Source: an uncultured Verrucomicrobiales bacterium (GTDB lineage Bacteria > Verrucomicrobiota > Verrucomicrobiia > Verrucomicrobiales > Akkermansiaceae). From it: a stretch of DNA of 49,809 nt. The notes beneath the pieces were generated by a model, which saw only the letters and a program-made list of their open reading frames with translations, had not been told where the DNA came from and searched no databases. Positions 19,049 through 27,487 of the stretch are shown here, piece by piece (within the stretch, counting starts at the first letter, position 1; every line of letters begins with the position of its first letter). The stretch is taken from positions 1-49,809 of the forward strand of contig CALFVF010000026.1 of the NCBI GenBank assembly GCA_937928735.1, read 5' to 3'. Position numbers and translations under genes: made by a program.

Positions 19049-19597
19049 ATGATACATATTGGCCCCACAGAATATATTGGTGAAGGGAAACAGAAAGTGA
19101 CTTACCACCACCCTGAGGATCCAACAAAGTGTATCAAAGTCCCCAAGAAAGATAAAAAACGCAGATTACAGGTTGTTCTGCGTGAAATTGCTTATGTTGT
19201 GAAGTTTCAATCACGCTTGCCTTTTCTCTCTCCTTATCATGGAACTGTGGAGACGAATGAAGGTACAGGCTATGTGTTTGATCTAGTGTGTGACGAGGAT
19301 GGGAATACATCGCCAACATTAGAAGAAATGTATGCACAGTTAGACAAAAAGATTGTACATGATAAAATTAATCAGATTCACCAAGAATTGATTAAGCAAA
19401 AGGGGGTGGTAAGCGATATTAATCCTGCTAATTTCCTTGTGAAGAGAAAGCTAAATGGAGACTACGACCTTATTTTAGTGGATGGTTTTGGAAACTCTGA
19501 CGCTATAAAGATCTGTGATTACGTTCCATTTATGCTCCATAATAAACTGGAGCGACATTTTGAGCGCCTTAAGGTACGACTTAAGAAATTCGCTTAG
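19049..19597 (+). CDS. YrbL-like protein (PhoP-regulated network family, kinase-like fold)
   Basis: The protein has 182 residues from the ATG at 19049; a GTG nine bases upstream is less likely. MIHIGPTEYIGEGKQKVTYHH, CIKVPKK and LREIAYVVKFQSRLPFLSPYHG match the YrbL family. GVVSDINPANFLV and LILVDGFGN look like a shortened kinase catalytic loop and a DFG-like metal site, as in small lipopolysaccharide-core-kinase-like proteins. The function of YrbL is not established. Base composition is more AT-rich than in the flanking genes, hinting at acquisition by transfer. It stands alone, followed by a remnant on the other strand. Confidence 0.8.
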   Translation: MIHIGPTEYIGEGKQKVTYHHPEDPTKCIKVPKKDKKRRLQVVLREIAYVVKFQSRLPFLSPYHGTVETNEGTGYVFDLVCDEDGNTSPTLEEMYAQLDKKIVHDKINQIHQELIKQKGVVSDINPANFLVKRKLNGDYDLILVDGFGNSDAIKICDYVPFMLHNKLERHFERLKVRLKKFA

Positions 19598-19776
19598 GTC
19601 CTAATGCACATGTGATCGCACTTGCCATCAAGGTAGTCGGGCATGGCGACAATCATGAGTTCACCTTGTTGGATGAACTCTTCCACGGTGGCGAGAAGCT
19701 TATCGTACCGTGTCTGCTGACACTTTCTAAAAGATCCAACTTTGAAAACGCTATTTGAACACTCTATGTTTGAGAC
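19594..19776 (-). pseudogene. possible 3' gene remnant, tail-to-tail with the yrbL-like gene
   Basis: An open frame of 60 codons ends with TAA at 19596-19594, overlapping the last codons of the yrbL-like gene. It reads ...KCQQTRYDKLLATVEEF, then IQQGELMIVAMPDYLDG, and ends KCDHMCIRT, a protein-like composition with a helix then strand. It has no start codon near its 5' limit (a stop is at 19779-19777). It looks like the tail of a decayed gene, but the family was not recognised and chance cannot be excluded. Confidence 0.3.
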
Positions 19777-19866
19777 TTAAAAAGTCTCTCCACATACACT
19801 CAGATTCAATTAGCGTTTTCTTAGATATTTGGAAAAATGCAGCAATGAAGCAGCAATGCTGGGGAG

Positions 19867-21162
19867 TTAGACCAGCATGAGAGCAGGATTCTCGATGAGC
19901 TTCTTAACTTCATTGAGGAAAGTAGCTGCCACAGCGCCGTCTACAACACGGTGATCACAGCTGAGGCCGATATTCATCCGTAAGCCAGGAACTATCTGAC
20001 CATTCTCAACAACAGGCTTCTCGATACAACCACCGACACTAAGAATCGCTGCTTGTGGTGGATTCACAATCGCATCAAAGCTCTCAATACCCCAGGCACC
20101 AAGATTAGAAATTGTGATGGTACCACCATCAAATTCATTTGGCTTGAGCTTCTTATCGCGCGCACGCTTTGCCATGTCTTTGATTTCCTTTGAAATCTGA
20201 AGCATAGACTTCGAGCTAGCGTCTTTAATCACTGGTGTGACTAGACCATCTTCCACAGCAATAGCGACAGAGACGCCAATCTTAGCAAACTGGACAATAC
20301 TATCGCCATTATAGGATGCATTGACTTCAGGTACTGCTTGGCAGGCGCCAATGAGAGCTTTCACGATGAAGTCATTCACAGTGTATTTATTACCGTGTGT
20401 CTTCTCTGCTTGCGCATTGATTTGCTTGCGCATACTCATGAGAGGTGCAGCATCTAACTCAACGTGGAGATAGAAGTGCGGGATCGTGACCTTAGAGGTG
20501 AGGAGTCTATCCGCGATGATCTTGCGCATGCTGCTGAGAGGGAGAAGCGTGTCCTCTTCTCCCACCACGGGTAGTATGGCATTTGGCGTACTCTGAGGAG
20601 CAGCTGAATTTTGAACTGTGGAACTCGGTGTAGCAGGTGCACTTTGAGCTGGCGCACTCGCTGAGTTCTCTACATCAGCGGCTACGATACGGCCTCCAGG
20701 GCCACTTCCTGAGATTTGGGCCACTTCGAGACCTTTCTGCGAGGCTAGCTTTCGTGCGTAGGGAGAAATGCGTGCGCGCTCTTGCCCTGATGATGAAGCT
20801 GCCGCAGTGGCAGCAGGGCTGCTCTCAGTAGCCACCTGAGGAGTGGCTTCAGCAACTGGGCTAGCAGGGCTGCTTTCTACAGCAGGTGTCTGTGCTGGAG
20901 CGGGGGCAGCTGAGTCAGCTTCGCCGTCTTCTCCGAGGATAGCGAGAACTGCTCCGATAGGGACTTTATCGCCTTCTGCGACTTTAAGCTCAAGAATAGT
21001 GCCTTCGTCAAAAGCCTCCATTTCCATGGTGGCTTTATCGGTCTCGACTTCTGCGATCACATCGCCGATTTCGACTTCGTCTCCAGCGTTGACGAGCCAC
21101 TTCACGAGGGTGCCCTCAGTCATGGTGTCAGAGAGTTTCGGCATATCAATATTAATGGCCAT
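19867..21162 (-). CDS. dihydrolipoamide acyltransferase, E2 of pyruvate dehydrogenase-type complex
   Basis: The protein has 431 residues. Residues 1-80 are the lipoyl domain, with the lipoylated Lys43 in ETDKATME. Residues about 85-125 are an Ala/Pro-rich linker. RISPYARKLA with SGPGGRIVAADV is the E1/E3-binding domain, followed by a second Ala/Pro/Ser linker. The rest is the catalytic acyltransferase domain, with the active-site motif DHRVVDG (His404, Asp408). It transfers acetyl groups to CoA. There is one lipoyl domain only. No E1 or E3 genes are adjacent, so the complex is assembled from scattered loci. The pyruvate (rather than 2-oxoglutarate) assignment rests on the PKLSDTMTEG start. 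Confidence 0.93.
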   Translation of the reverse strand: MAINIDMPKLSDTMTEGTLVKWLVNAGDEVEIGDVIAEVETDKATMEMEAFDEGTILELKVAEGDKVPIGAVLAILGEDGEADSAAPAPAQTPAVESSPASPVAEATPQVATESSPAATAAASSSGQERARISPYARKLASQKGLEVAQISGSGPGGRIVAADVENSASAPAQSAPATPSSTVQNSAAPQSTPNAILPVVGEEDTLLPLSSMRKIIADRLLTSKVTIPHFYLHVELDAAPLMSMRKQINAQAEKTHGNKYTVNDFIVKALIGACQAVPEVNASYNGDSIVQFAKIGVSVAIAVEDGLVTPVIKDASSKSMLQISKEIKDMAKRARDKKLKPNEFDGGTITISNLGAWGIESFDAIVNPPQAAILSVGGCIEKPVVENGQIVPGLRMNIGLSCDHRVVDGAVAATFLNEVKKLIENPALMLV

Positions 21163-21521
21163 AGTGCGTAATAGTAAAAAAGTTTTTAGCTAAATAAGAT
21201 ACTTGGTGTTCTCTGTGATTATCCAAGGAAGTGCAAGAGAAATGGCAGGGCAATTTCACTTAGAGTGGAATTTTAGTAGCATTTAGCGGCATTGAAGAGA
21301 CAAGTTTAGAAGAAAATTTCTGCTAGACTACAGTTCTAGTACATCAAAACACAGGTTCTTCGCGTGAGTTTTGTAGAGGGACTAGAGGTGGTCTAGGGAA
21401 CAAAAAGGAACAAAAAAAAACACCCGCAAGCTAGCTTAGCGGGTGTTAACTAAAGAGTCTACGCTCTCGTAGATGGTGGAGAAAGATATCTATTCTGCAG
21501 AGAGAATGGACAGCTCAGTCG
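21163..21521. other. intergenic region between lipoprotein gene and E2 gene
   Basis: This 359-bp gap carries the E2 promoter and the terminator of the upstream lipoprotein gene (listed separately). No other gene was found in it. Confidence 0.4.
21412..21447 (-). terminator. intrinsic terminator of the Cys-rich lipoprotein gene
   Basis: The stem aacacccgc (21419-21427) / gcgggtgtt (21439-21447) has an 11-nt loop that is itself palindromic (aagctagctt). On the minus strand the stem continues directly into a run of nine Ts (21412-21420). It lies about 75 nt after the stop codon at 21522. Confidence 0.9.
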
Positions 21522-21869
21522 TTACTGCGCAGGGGCAAGTACCTTCATAGTGGGGATTAAGCCAATGTGCGGCTCACCGCTTCCACCTTGAGTCGTTGCA
21601 CGTGCTAGAACATTCTTAGAAATGATGCCACAGCAGTTTTTTGGGCAGAATGAAGAACCACATTTAGTGCATTTATGCTTCACTTTCTCTGTAGTCACTA
21701 CGGGAACTTGTACGTCAACGCCACCTTTTGCTCCATGGCTAGGAACTGTCTCATAGGTGGTGATGCGCTTTTCTCCTTCGATAACACCTGGGCAGGAGCC
21801 AAGTCCACAGCAGGAAGAAAAAGCTGCTGAGAATAATGCAAGAGCTAGTAACTTAAGTGCGTTTTTCAT
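21522..21869 (-). CDS. small Cys-rich lipoprotein of unknown function
   Basis: The 115-residue protein has a lipoprotein signal (LLALALFSAAFSSC, Cys near residue 20). After a short polar linker it has a compact Cys cluster KCTKCGSSFCPKNCCG, which looks like a zinc ribbon or metal-binding knuckle. That is unusual for an exported lipoprotein. The C-terminus is Gly/Ala-rich and ends LAPAQ. It is followed by a strong terminator and transcribed alone. No family was recognised. Confidence 0.72.
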   Translation of the reverse strand: MKNALKLLALALFSAAFSSCCGLGSCPGVIEGEKRITTYETVPSHGAKGGVDVQVPVVTTEKVKHKCTKCGSSFCPKNCCGIISKNVLARATTQGGSGEPHIGLIPTMKVLAPAQ

Positions 21870-22012
21870 ATCTAAAATAAGAGCCTAGTTAGTATTACTA
21901 AGGTTTCAAACAAAAACGTAGATAAAATCGACGATGTTCTTTTCATCTATGGAAACACTCCCATTTACTAAATAGAAAGAGTGGATCATAGATAAAAAGC
22001 TCTGGCGACGAG

Positions 22013-23083
22013 TTATTCACTGACGGGGATGGCCCGTGGGGGACGTTGGGGGGGCTCACTCTGGGTGTGAGGCTGTTTTTTCTCCTCGGGATGTTGTGCT
22101 GCGAGAATCTGTACAAACTGACTCCACGACCATCGAGTGATCTGTGATTTAAAGGCGGAGCTGGCGGTGTTTGGGGCAATGAGATCTGTGGGGACAATAC
22201 ACTGGGATTGATGGGCTAAAGTTTGCTGTACGAGCTGGTAGAGGCAAAAGTGAATTTTTTGCTGAATTTCATTGGGAGTTATCTCATTTGAGCTAGTTTG
22301 CGCATCAGTGGGCTTTAGCTGAAAGCTCAGTCGAGGGGTTTCGTGTGACTCTAGACTACACCACATCGAGATCGGCGGAGTGGGGTAGCCCTCTCGCTGT
22401 TTGATGGATGAAATCTTTACGACTGGAAGAACGAGAAAACTAGAGGAGTCTGCAATAAGCTCTGGTAGAGATTCTAAAATAATCGTGATGGCACCATAAT
22501 GGCTCTCTGGCACATGGCAGTGTAGGGTGAATGAGCGTGTGAGTTCTGGATCAATATTCCACGGCTTCACCACTTCGCGTAAACGTGTTATTTTTGGGAG
22601 AATTTCTCTAGGTTCAGTATCTATCGATGAGTCAAGTAGGCGCTCATAGGCCAAGAGGGCGAATTCGTAGTGACCCTGGGCGTCGAGTTGTTTTGCGAGT
22701 TTGAGCAGAGATAAATGCTCAGCGGATCTATTCATAAAGTGATCCAATGCTGGACGAGTGATCAGATCTTCTGCCTCTAGAAGATGGTGATGAGAAACAT
22801 CCATCCCATGATTCGATGTCTGCTCGATGGGCCTAGCAGTATCTGAGAAAGCACTCCCTGCTGAGTTAGCCGTGTTCTCCCGGGAAGTGTCGTTAGCGTC
22901 TGTGGGTAGAGGGGTGTCTCTGTGAGGCAGTGGCGGGTGAGAGTCTTGCCACGCTTGTGCTACAAATTGAAGGTCTTCTGTACTAGGTTTTTGCGTGAAA
23001 TCATAGTTTCGTGAGCCTAAGTAGAGCACACCTCCAAACACCAGAAGTGCACTTAGGATAACGATGAACCACGGTATTTTCAT
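22013..23083 (-). CDS. hypothetical single-pass membrane protein
   Basis: The 356-residue protein has an N-terminal transmembrane helix (about residues 5-22) and a long soluble region. Residues about 30-110 are polar and low-complexity, and about 115-160 is a helical stretch (HLSLLKLAKQLDAQGHYEFALLAYERLL) that reads like one or two TPR-type helices. The C-terminal tail is Pro/Gln-rich (QSEPPQRPPRA). No enzyme motif or known family was recognised. It is probably anchored in the inner membrane with its bulk in the periplasm. Monocistronic by spacing (170 bp to sufT). Confidence 0.65.
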   Translation of the reverse strand: MKIPWFIVILSALLVFGGVLYLGSRNYDFTQKPSTEDLQFVAQAWQDSHPPLPHRDTPLPTDANDTSRENTANSAGSAFSDTARPIEQTSNHGMDVSHHHLLEAEDLITRPALDHFMNRSAEHLSLLKLAKQLDAQGHYEFALLAYERLLDSSIDTEPREILPKITRLREVVKPWNIDPELTRSFTLHCHVPESHYGAITIILESLPELIADSSSFLVLPVVKISSIKQREGYPTPPISMWCSLESHETPRLSFQLKPTDAQTSSNEITPNEIQQKIHFCLYQLVQQTLAHQSQCIVPTDLIAPNTASSAFKSQITRWSWSQFVQILAAQHPEEKKQPHTQSEPPQRPPRAIPVSE

Positions 23084-23253
23084 AGTGAATTAGAGAACCA
23101 TAGAGCCATAGTGCATGTCTAGTCAGACCGTTTTTTGGGACGCAGACCCTCATTGTAACTGTGAGAAGTGAAAAACTGTTCCAGTGAGAGAGTCTGAGGT
23201 TTCTTCTCACCCGAGTTTGTCCGCTATCTGTGAGAGGGAGGGTTTTTAGAGAC

Positions 23254-23799
23254 TTAGATCATGCCCAACTTCATCTTGCCTTCCTCTGTGATCATATCCT
23301 GATTCCAGACAGGATCCCAGACGAGATCCACAGTCGCATCCTCGATGCCATCGACAGTGAGGATTCGAGACTGAGCATCAGCAGCAATGACCGGGCCCAT
23401 GCCACAACCTGGAGCTGTGAGAGTCATCTTAATGTTCACAGAAGTTTTCCCGTTTTCCTCACTAAGAATACAGTCGTAGACAAGACCGAGGTTGACAATA
23501 TCCACAGGAATTTCAGGATCATAAACTTCCTTGAGCTGCCCCCAGACTTGATCTTCGAGAGGAGCGCCCTTGAGAGCTTCTGAAGCCTCTGACTTCTTCT
23601 GCGCTTCTTCCTCATCAATGCCTAGAGCGTCTTTGTCACTAGAAGAGATGCGGGCTAGTCCCGCCTGAGTCGCCACAGTGTAGGTGCCGCCGAGAGTCTG
23701 GGTGATAAAAACGGCTGTGCCAGCAGGCAGAGTGATGCTGTCTCCACTAGGGATTTGAATAGCATCAACTTCACGCGAAAGAATAATCTCAGTGTTCAT
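23254..23799 (-). CDS. sufT: SufT-family Fe-S cluster assembly protein (MIP18/DUF59)
   Basis: The 181-residue protein has two parts. Residues 1-55 form the short N-terminal beta domain typical of SufT. Residues about 85-181 form the MIP18/DUF59 domain: VYDPEIPVDIVNLGLVYDC, then the conserved Cys132 in TLTAPGCGMG, and the closing LVWDPVWNQDMI. SufT assists maturation of iron-sulfur proteins, usually within or near suf operons. Here it stands alone, divergent from rnhA. The family call is secure. Confidence 0.93.
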   Translation of the reverse strand: MNTEIILSREVDAIQIPSGDSITLPAGTAVFITQTLGGTYTVATQAGLARISSSDKDALGIDEEEAQKKSEASEALKGAPLEDQVWGQLKEVYDPEIPVDIVNLGLVYDCILSEENGKTSVNIKMTLTAPGCGMGPVIAADAQSRILTVDGIEDATVDLVWDPVWNQDMITEEGKMKLGMI

Positions 23800-23887
23800 A
23801 GGGGCAATCTGAGCCCTGATTGTGAAGTTTCAAGTTTCAAGTGTAGCAGGATTGTTTTTTCCAAGTGATCTGTATTAGATTCGCCCA

Positions 23888-24358
23888 ATGAAGGAAGTGA
23901 TGCTCTACACCGATGGTTCTTCTCGAGGTAATCCAGGCCCTGGTGGCTATGGAGCACTATTAGTTTACAAAGGTAAAGAGCGCGAAATCAGCGGGGGTTA
24001 TAAGAAAACAACCAATAACCGCATGGAGCTCATGGCAGTGATCAGCGGGATAGAAGCCCTCAGTGAGCCCTGTAGAATCCGTGTCTACTCAGACTCCAAG
24101 TACGTGATTGAGGCGATGGACAAGGGCTGGATCCACGGCTGGCGCGCGAAAGGCTGGAGCCGTGGGAAAAACCCACTAAAAAACGTCGACCTCTGGAAGC
24201 GCCTCTACAAAGCAGTCACTGGGCACGAAATCGCCTGGAACTGGGTCAAGGGACACGCAGGCCACTCCGAGAATGAGCGCTGTGACACCCTTGCTGTAAA
24301 TGCTGGAATGGCAGATGACCTACCCGTGGATGAAGGCTGGGTCGCCCAGAGTTCATAG
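23888..24358 (+). CDS. rnhA: ribonuclease HI
   Basis: The 156-residue protein has all catalytic residues: Asp9 (YTDGSSRGNPGPGG), Glu47 (NNRMELMA), Asp69 (YSDSKYV), His123 (VKGHAGH) and Asp133 (ERCDTLA), each one position earlier than in the E. coli enzyme. The basic handle region (HGWRAKGWSRGKNPLKN) is present. It cleaves the RNA strand of RNA-DNA hybrids. The start is supported by the family N-terminus. Confidence 0.97.
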   Translation: MKEVMLYTDGSSRGNPGPGGYGALLVYKGKEREISGGYKKTTNNRMELMAVISGIEALSEPCRIRVYSDSKYVIEAMDKGWIHGWRAKGWSRGKNPLKNVDLWKRLYKAVTGHEIAWNWVKGHAGHSENERCDTLAVNAGMADDLPVDEGWVAQSS

Positions 24359-24364
24359 GAGCAG

Positions 24365-24389
24365 AGCTCTTAGGGGAGGACTAAGAGCT
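24365..24389. terminator. possible bidirectional hairpin between convergent genes
   Basis: A perfect 9-bp stem agctcttag / ctaagagct with a 7-nt loop lies between the convergent ends of rnhA and the pstS-ompA gene. Neither side carries a good T tract, so terminator function is only suggested by position. Confidence 0.45.
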
Positions 24390-24429
24390 AATTAGATTCA
24401 AGGAGTTTGAATGAATCGAGTTATCTTTT

Positions 24430-26118
24430 CTAGCGTTTTAGCCAGATTTCGACACGACGGTTGCGCGCACGCCCAGATTCTGAACTGTTATCAGCAATGG
24501 GCATAGCCTCGCCGAATCCTTCCACAAGTACTGTGCGAACACCTCTTGCGCGGAGTTGATTGGCAACTATTTCTGCCCTTTGTGTGGAGAGGGTTTTATT
24601 TGCTGTCTCTGCACCAACATTGTCAGCAAAACCAATCAGTAAAACCTCTGCATCCTCATAGCCAGACTGAGATAGTAAATGGGAAACACGATTAAGATTG
24701 TTGATCGAATCGATATCAGGATGCATGGAACCAGCTCTAAAGCGGAGATTTGCCTGAGTGTCACGACGATCAGCTTCTTGGATCAAAGCTTTGTATTCTG
24801 CGGGGATAGAAGGGTTCTCTAGGAGTTGTTTCTTGTACCGATCTGCGGCAGTTCTATCTGTTTCTGTGACGAGACCTTGTCCGACAAGTCCAACTTTATC
24901 TACGACTTGCTGACCTTCGTTAGACATAGTGAATTTGACAAATTCACGTGCGATGGAGTTCGTAGAGTTAGGAAGATAGAAGTAGAGAAGACGGGCTAAA
25001 GGGTAGTCTTGAGACTTTACTGTTAGTCTGGAAGGTTGAAAGGCAGTAAGTTCGCTCGTTTCTTTGACTGCCAGAGCTTTGACAGTAGAGTCGATGTAGG
25101 CGAGCCCACAGAACCCGATACCTCCAGGCTGGCTAGCAACATTTTGGATAAGATGACCTGTGTCTTCAAAGCGTAGAGTGTTCTCTTCACGTAGTTTCAG
25201 ATTATAAGGCTTGAGAACCTTTGATTTGAAGGTGTCCCAGGTGCCAGACTGCTGATCACGCGCGAAAATGTGAATCGGTAGGTCAGGGCCTCCGAGTTCT
25301 TGCCAATTTGTGATTTCTCCAGCAAACACTTGAGCGATCTCAGGGATAGTGAGAGATTGAATGGGATTTGAGGCATTGAGAACCACAGCCACGCCATCGA
25401 GCGCTATGGGGTATTCGCAGGCAGGAGTGTCCATTTGGCCTAGTTTGAGAGCTGCAAGCTTTTGTAGTTCCTCTGTTTTGATCTTACGAGAGGACATGCC
25501 GATATCACAGTAACCACCAGCGATACCTACATGATTGACGGAAGAAGTGGCATCAAACGCTGTGGATGAGCCGTGAGCTTTGATTTCAATGACACCAAGG
25601 GAAGATTTAGTCGGTCTCTGGAAACTGATTGTTGATTCGACTCCATTAGTTTCTGTGACGACATTTTGATAACCTTTCGACTCGAGAAAATGGCGCACAA
25701 GGGCGGGAGCTAGATGAGCACCCACTGTATTTGATCCGTGAATAGAAAGTACCTTTTCTAATTCTGGCGAGGAGAAGTCCACGCCCATTTGTTCTGCAAA
25801 TTGTTTGGCTACAGAATCACTCGTGGAACCTTGGATACCGGCGATAATGGCAAACATCCGATGACGATCGGCATTTTCTTCAGCGACTTTGAGAAAGGCA
25901 TTGCTCTCTTTGGAGCCGTTAAAGGACAGACTGCCAGATTTTGTTTCTTTGGCTAAGCCTTCAGACTTGAAATAACTAATGAGACTTTGTCGATTTTGTC
26001 GGCGCTCTTTCAGTTGTTGAAACTCCTCTTCAGGAGTCAAGGCAAAGGCCTGAGAGGAAAGAGAGATCAACACGAGTAGAAGTGATGAGAGAATGGATAA
26101 AGAAGTCATGAATTTCAT
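24430..26118 (-). CDS. PstS-like phosphate-binding protein fused to a C-terminal OmpA domain
   Basis: The 562-residue protein has a Sec signal peptide (to about residue 26) and a short helical N-terminal region. Residues about 120-420 form a PstS-type periplasmic binding domain: LSIHGSNTVG, IGMSSRKI, ALDGVAVVLN, GEITNWQELGGPD, ARDQQSGTWDTFK. Residues about 445-562 form an OmpA/MotB peptidoglycan-binding domain: LLIGFADNVG, STQRAEIVANQL, VEGFGEAMPIADN, RARNRRVEIWL. The fusion would tether a phosphate-type sensor or scavenger to the cell wall. No Pst transporter genes are nearby. The start overlaps the stop of the gene upstream (ATGA), so they are translationally coupled. Confidence 0.9.
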   Translation of the reverse strand: MKFMTSLSILSSLLLVLISLSSQAFALTPEEEFQQLKERRQNRQSLISYFKSEGLAKETKSGSLSFNGSKESNAFLKVAEENADRHRMFAIIAGIQGSTSDSVAKQFAEQMGVDFSSPELEKVLSIHGSNTVGAHLAPALVRHFLESKGYQNVVTETNGVESTISFQRPTKSSLGVIEIKAHGSSTAFDATSSVNHVGIAGGYCDIGMSSRKIKTEELQKLAALKLGQMDTPACEYPIALDGVAVVLNASNPIQSLTIPEIAQVFAGEITNWQELGGPDLPIHIFARDQQSGTWDTFKSKVLKPYNLKLREENTLRFEDTGHLIQNVASQPGGIGFCGLAYIDSTVKALAVKETSELTAFQPSRLTVKSQDYPLARLLYFYLPNSTNSIAREFVKFTMSNEGQQVVDKVGLVGQGLVTETDRTAADRYKKQLLENPSIPAEYKALIQEADRRDTQANLRFRAGSMHPDIDSINNLNRVSHLLSQSGYEDAEVLLIGFADNVGAETANKTLSTQRAEIVANQLRARGVRTVLVEGFGEAMPIADNSSESGRARNRRVEIWLKR

Positions 26119-27218
26119 TGGGCGAGCATGTGTTGGAGTGAAGCTGTGCGAGGCTCTTGTGTGTTTTGCATCATCGCGTCGAGAGATATATCTACCTCTA
26201 CCTGAGATGAAGTCGGTGATAAGTCAGAAGAGATTTCCTTGGGAGGAATCATGTCTGTTAGGTTGATAGAGGCAGTGTCATTTTCAGTTGAAGCCAAAAG
26301 AGCTGTTTCTGATTGGCTTTGATCAGAAGGCTCTGTCTCAATGATGGGCGACTCTGTAATTATGATCTCGTGCTCCGTCATTGGCTCAATTGTCTGGTCA
26401 GAAAAAGATGTGGTTTGGCTCTCAATAACGACAGGATTGGTTGGAAGAGGCTCAGCTGGACTACTAAGAGTGAGTTCATTTGAGTTCTTTGTTTGCTGAA
26501 ACATTACGTAACCAAAAAACGTAATAGCTGCGGCTCCTGTCATCATGGCGAATGTTTTCCAAGCAGAAGATCTTATAGGTTCCATATGTGGCGAGGGTGC
26601 CTGACTGGGATCGCGTAAGTACTGTACAGTCGTTGTATTCATATTAACTGCTGAGGTGACAGAAGCAGTTTGCTTGGAGAGTGATGTTGTGAGAATGGAC
26701 TGGAGGTGGGTAAGAGGAACATCCAGAAAGAAAGAAAGTGCTTTCTCTAGAGGAATATGAGGTTCTTGTTTTGATTCGTAAGCCCAGAGTACAAAGAGTT
26801 TTTTCTGCTCACCATTTTTGTAGAGCAAGTACTGCTGAATGGAAGAGCGAGGAGAGGGAACTTTGAGATTAAGTAAAATCGATTGCACCCCTTTAGGAAA
26901 TTGCTCCTCAGTGATTCTTCGTCGAATACGCATCCAGCCTTCCATCAGGCGCAAGAGCTCCCCTTTTGGAATGTCTTCGATATTGACGACGGGTGTTGCC
27001 TTTTGGAGTTGATTGCGTGTCTTTTCGTCAAGAGAAGTGTATTGAATTCCAGAAGTGCTAGATTGAATCAGGGGAAAGGATTTATCAAAGCTCTCTGTAA
27101 GAACTTGTTGGACAATAGGGTCTGTGTAGGCAGTCTTATTTCTTGGGCCGCTGAGTCCAGCTGGTGTGACTGGCTGGAGATGCTCTAGATCTATGGATGT
27201 GTTATTGTGATTCGTCAT
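26115..27218 (-). CDS. hypothetical membrane protein, coupled partner of the PstS-OmpA fusion
   Basis: The 367-residue protein has one central transmembrane helix (about residues 224-241, TFAMMTGAAAITFFGYVMF). The cytoplasmic-looking N-terminal half contains a basic, compact region (about 75-185) with ELLRLMEGWMRIRRRITEEQF. The C-terminal half is acidic, Ser/Thr/Glu-rich and low-complexity (SDQSQSETALLASTEND), presumably periplasmic. The topology resembles an anti-sigma or trans-envelope signalling protein, but no family was recognised. Its stop overlaps the PstS-OmpA start, suggesting a joint role. Confidence 0.7.
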   Translation of the reverse strand: MTNHNNTSIDLEHLQPVTPAGLSGPRNKTAYTDPIVQQVLTESFDKSFPLIQSSTSGIQYTSLDEKTRNQLQKATPVVNIEDIPKGELLRLMEGWMRIRRRITEEQFPKGVQSILLNLKVPSPRSSIQQYLLYKNGEQKKLFVLWAYESKQEPHIPLEKALSFFLDVPLTHLQSILTTSLSKQTASVTSAVNMNTTTVQYLRDPSQAPSPHMEPIRSSAWKTFAMMTGAAAITFFGYVMFQQTKNSNELTLSSPAEPLPTNPVVIESQTTSFSDQTIEPMTEHEIIITESPIIETEPSDQSQSETALLASTENDTASINLTDMIPPKEISSDLSPTSSQVEVDISLDAMMQNTQEPRTASLQHMLAQ

Positions 27219-27370
27219 TGATATGAGCCTTTATAACACTCCTAGTTGCTGTGAAGATCTTTGTTGTGTGACAAGTATGTTAGAATTTAATTTGAAACGC
27301 TTTTAGCGAAAATCATCTCTCATTTGCGGTCCTTTTTATGAAAGAACATAGCAGAGAGTGTGTGCTCATT

Positions 27371-27396
27371 ATACCAACTCAAAAACTAACTGGTAT
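27371..27396. repeat. dispersed repeat end (core ATACCAACTCAAAAA)
   Basis: The sequence contains the exact 15-bp core that also occurs at 33284-33298 and 48109-48123 in inverted orientation. Here it is followed by CTAACTGGTAT, giving an outer 6-bp inverted repeat ATACCA/TGGTAT. It lies between rpoD and the gene at 26115-27218. Confidence 0.6.
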
Positions 27397-27434
27397 TAGA
27401 ATGAGTTACAGAGATGATGCCGTGACCTAGACAC

Positions 27435-27465
27435 AAAAAAGCCCAACGCATAAGCGGCGGGCTTT
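27435..27465 (-). terminator. rpoD intrinsic terminator
   Basis: The stem aaagccc (27438-27444) / gggcttt (27459-27465) has an extra internal cgc/gcg pairing. On the minus strand it is followed by six Ts. It is located 22 nt after the rpoD stop codon. Confidence 0.9.
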
Positions 27466-27487
27466 GAAAATTTGACCCTGTCTGAAA

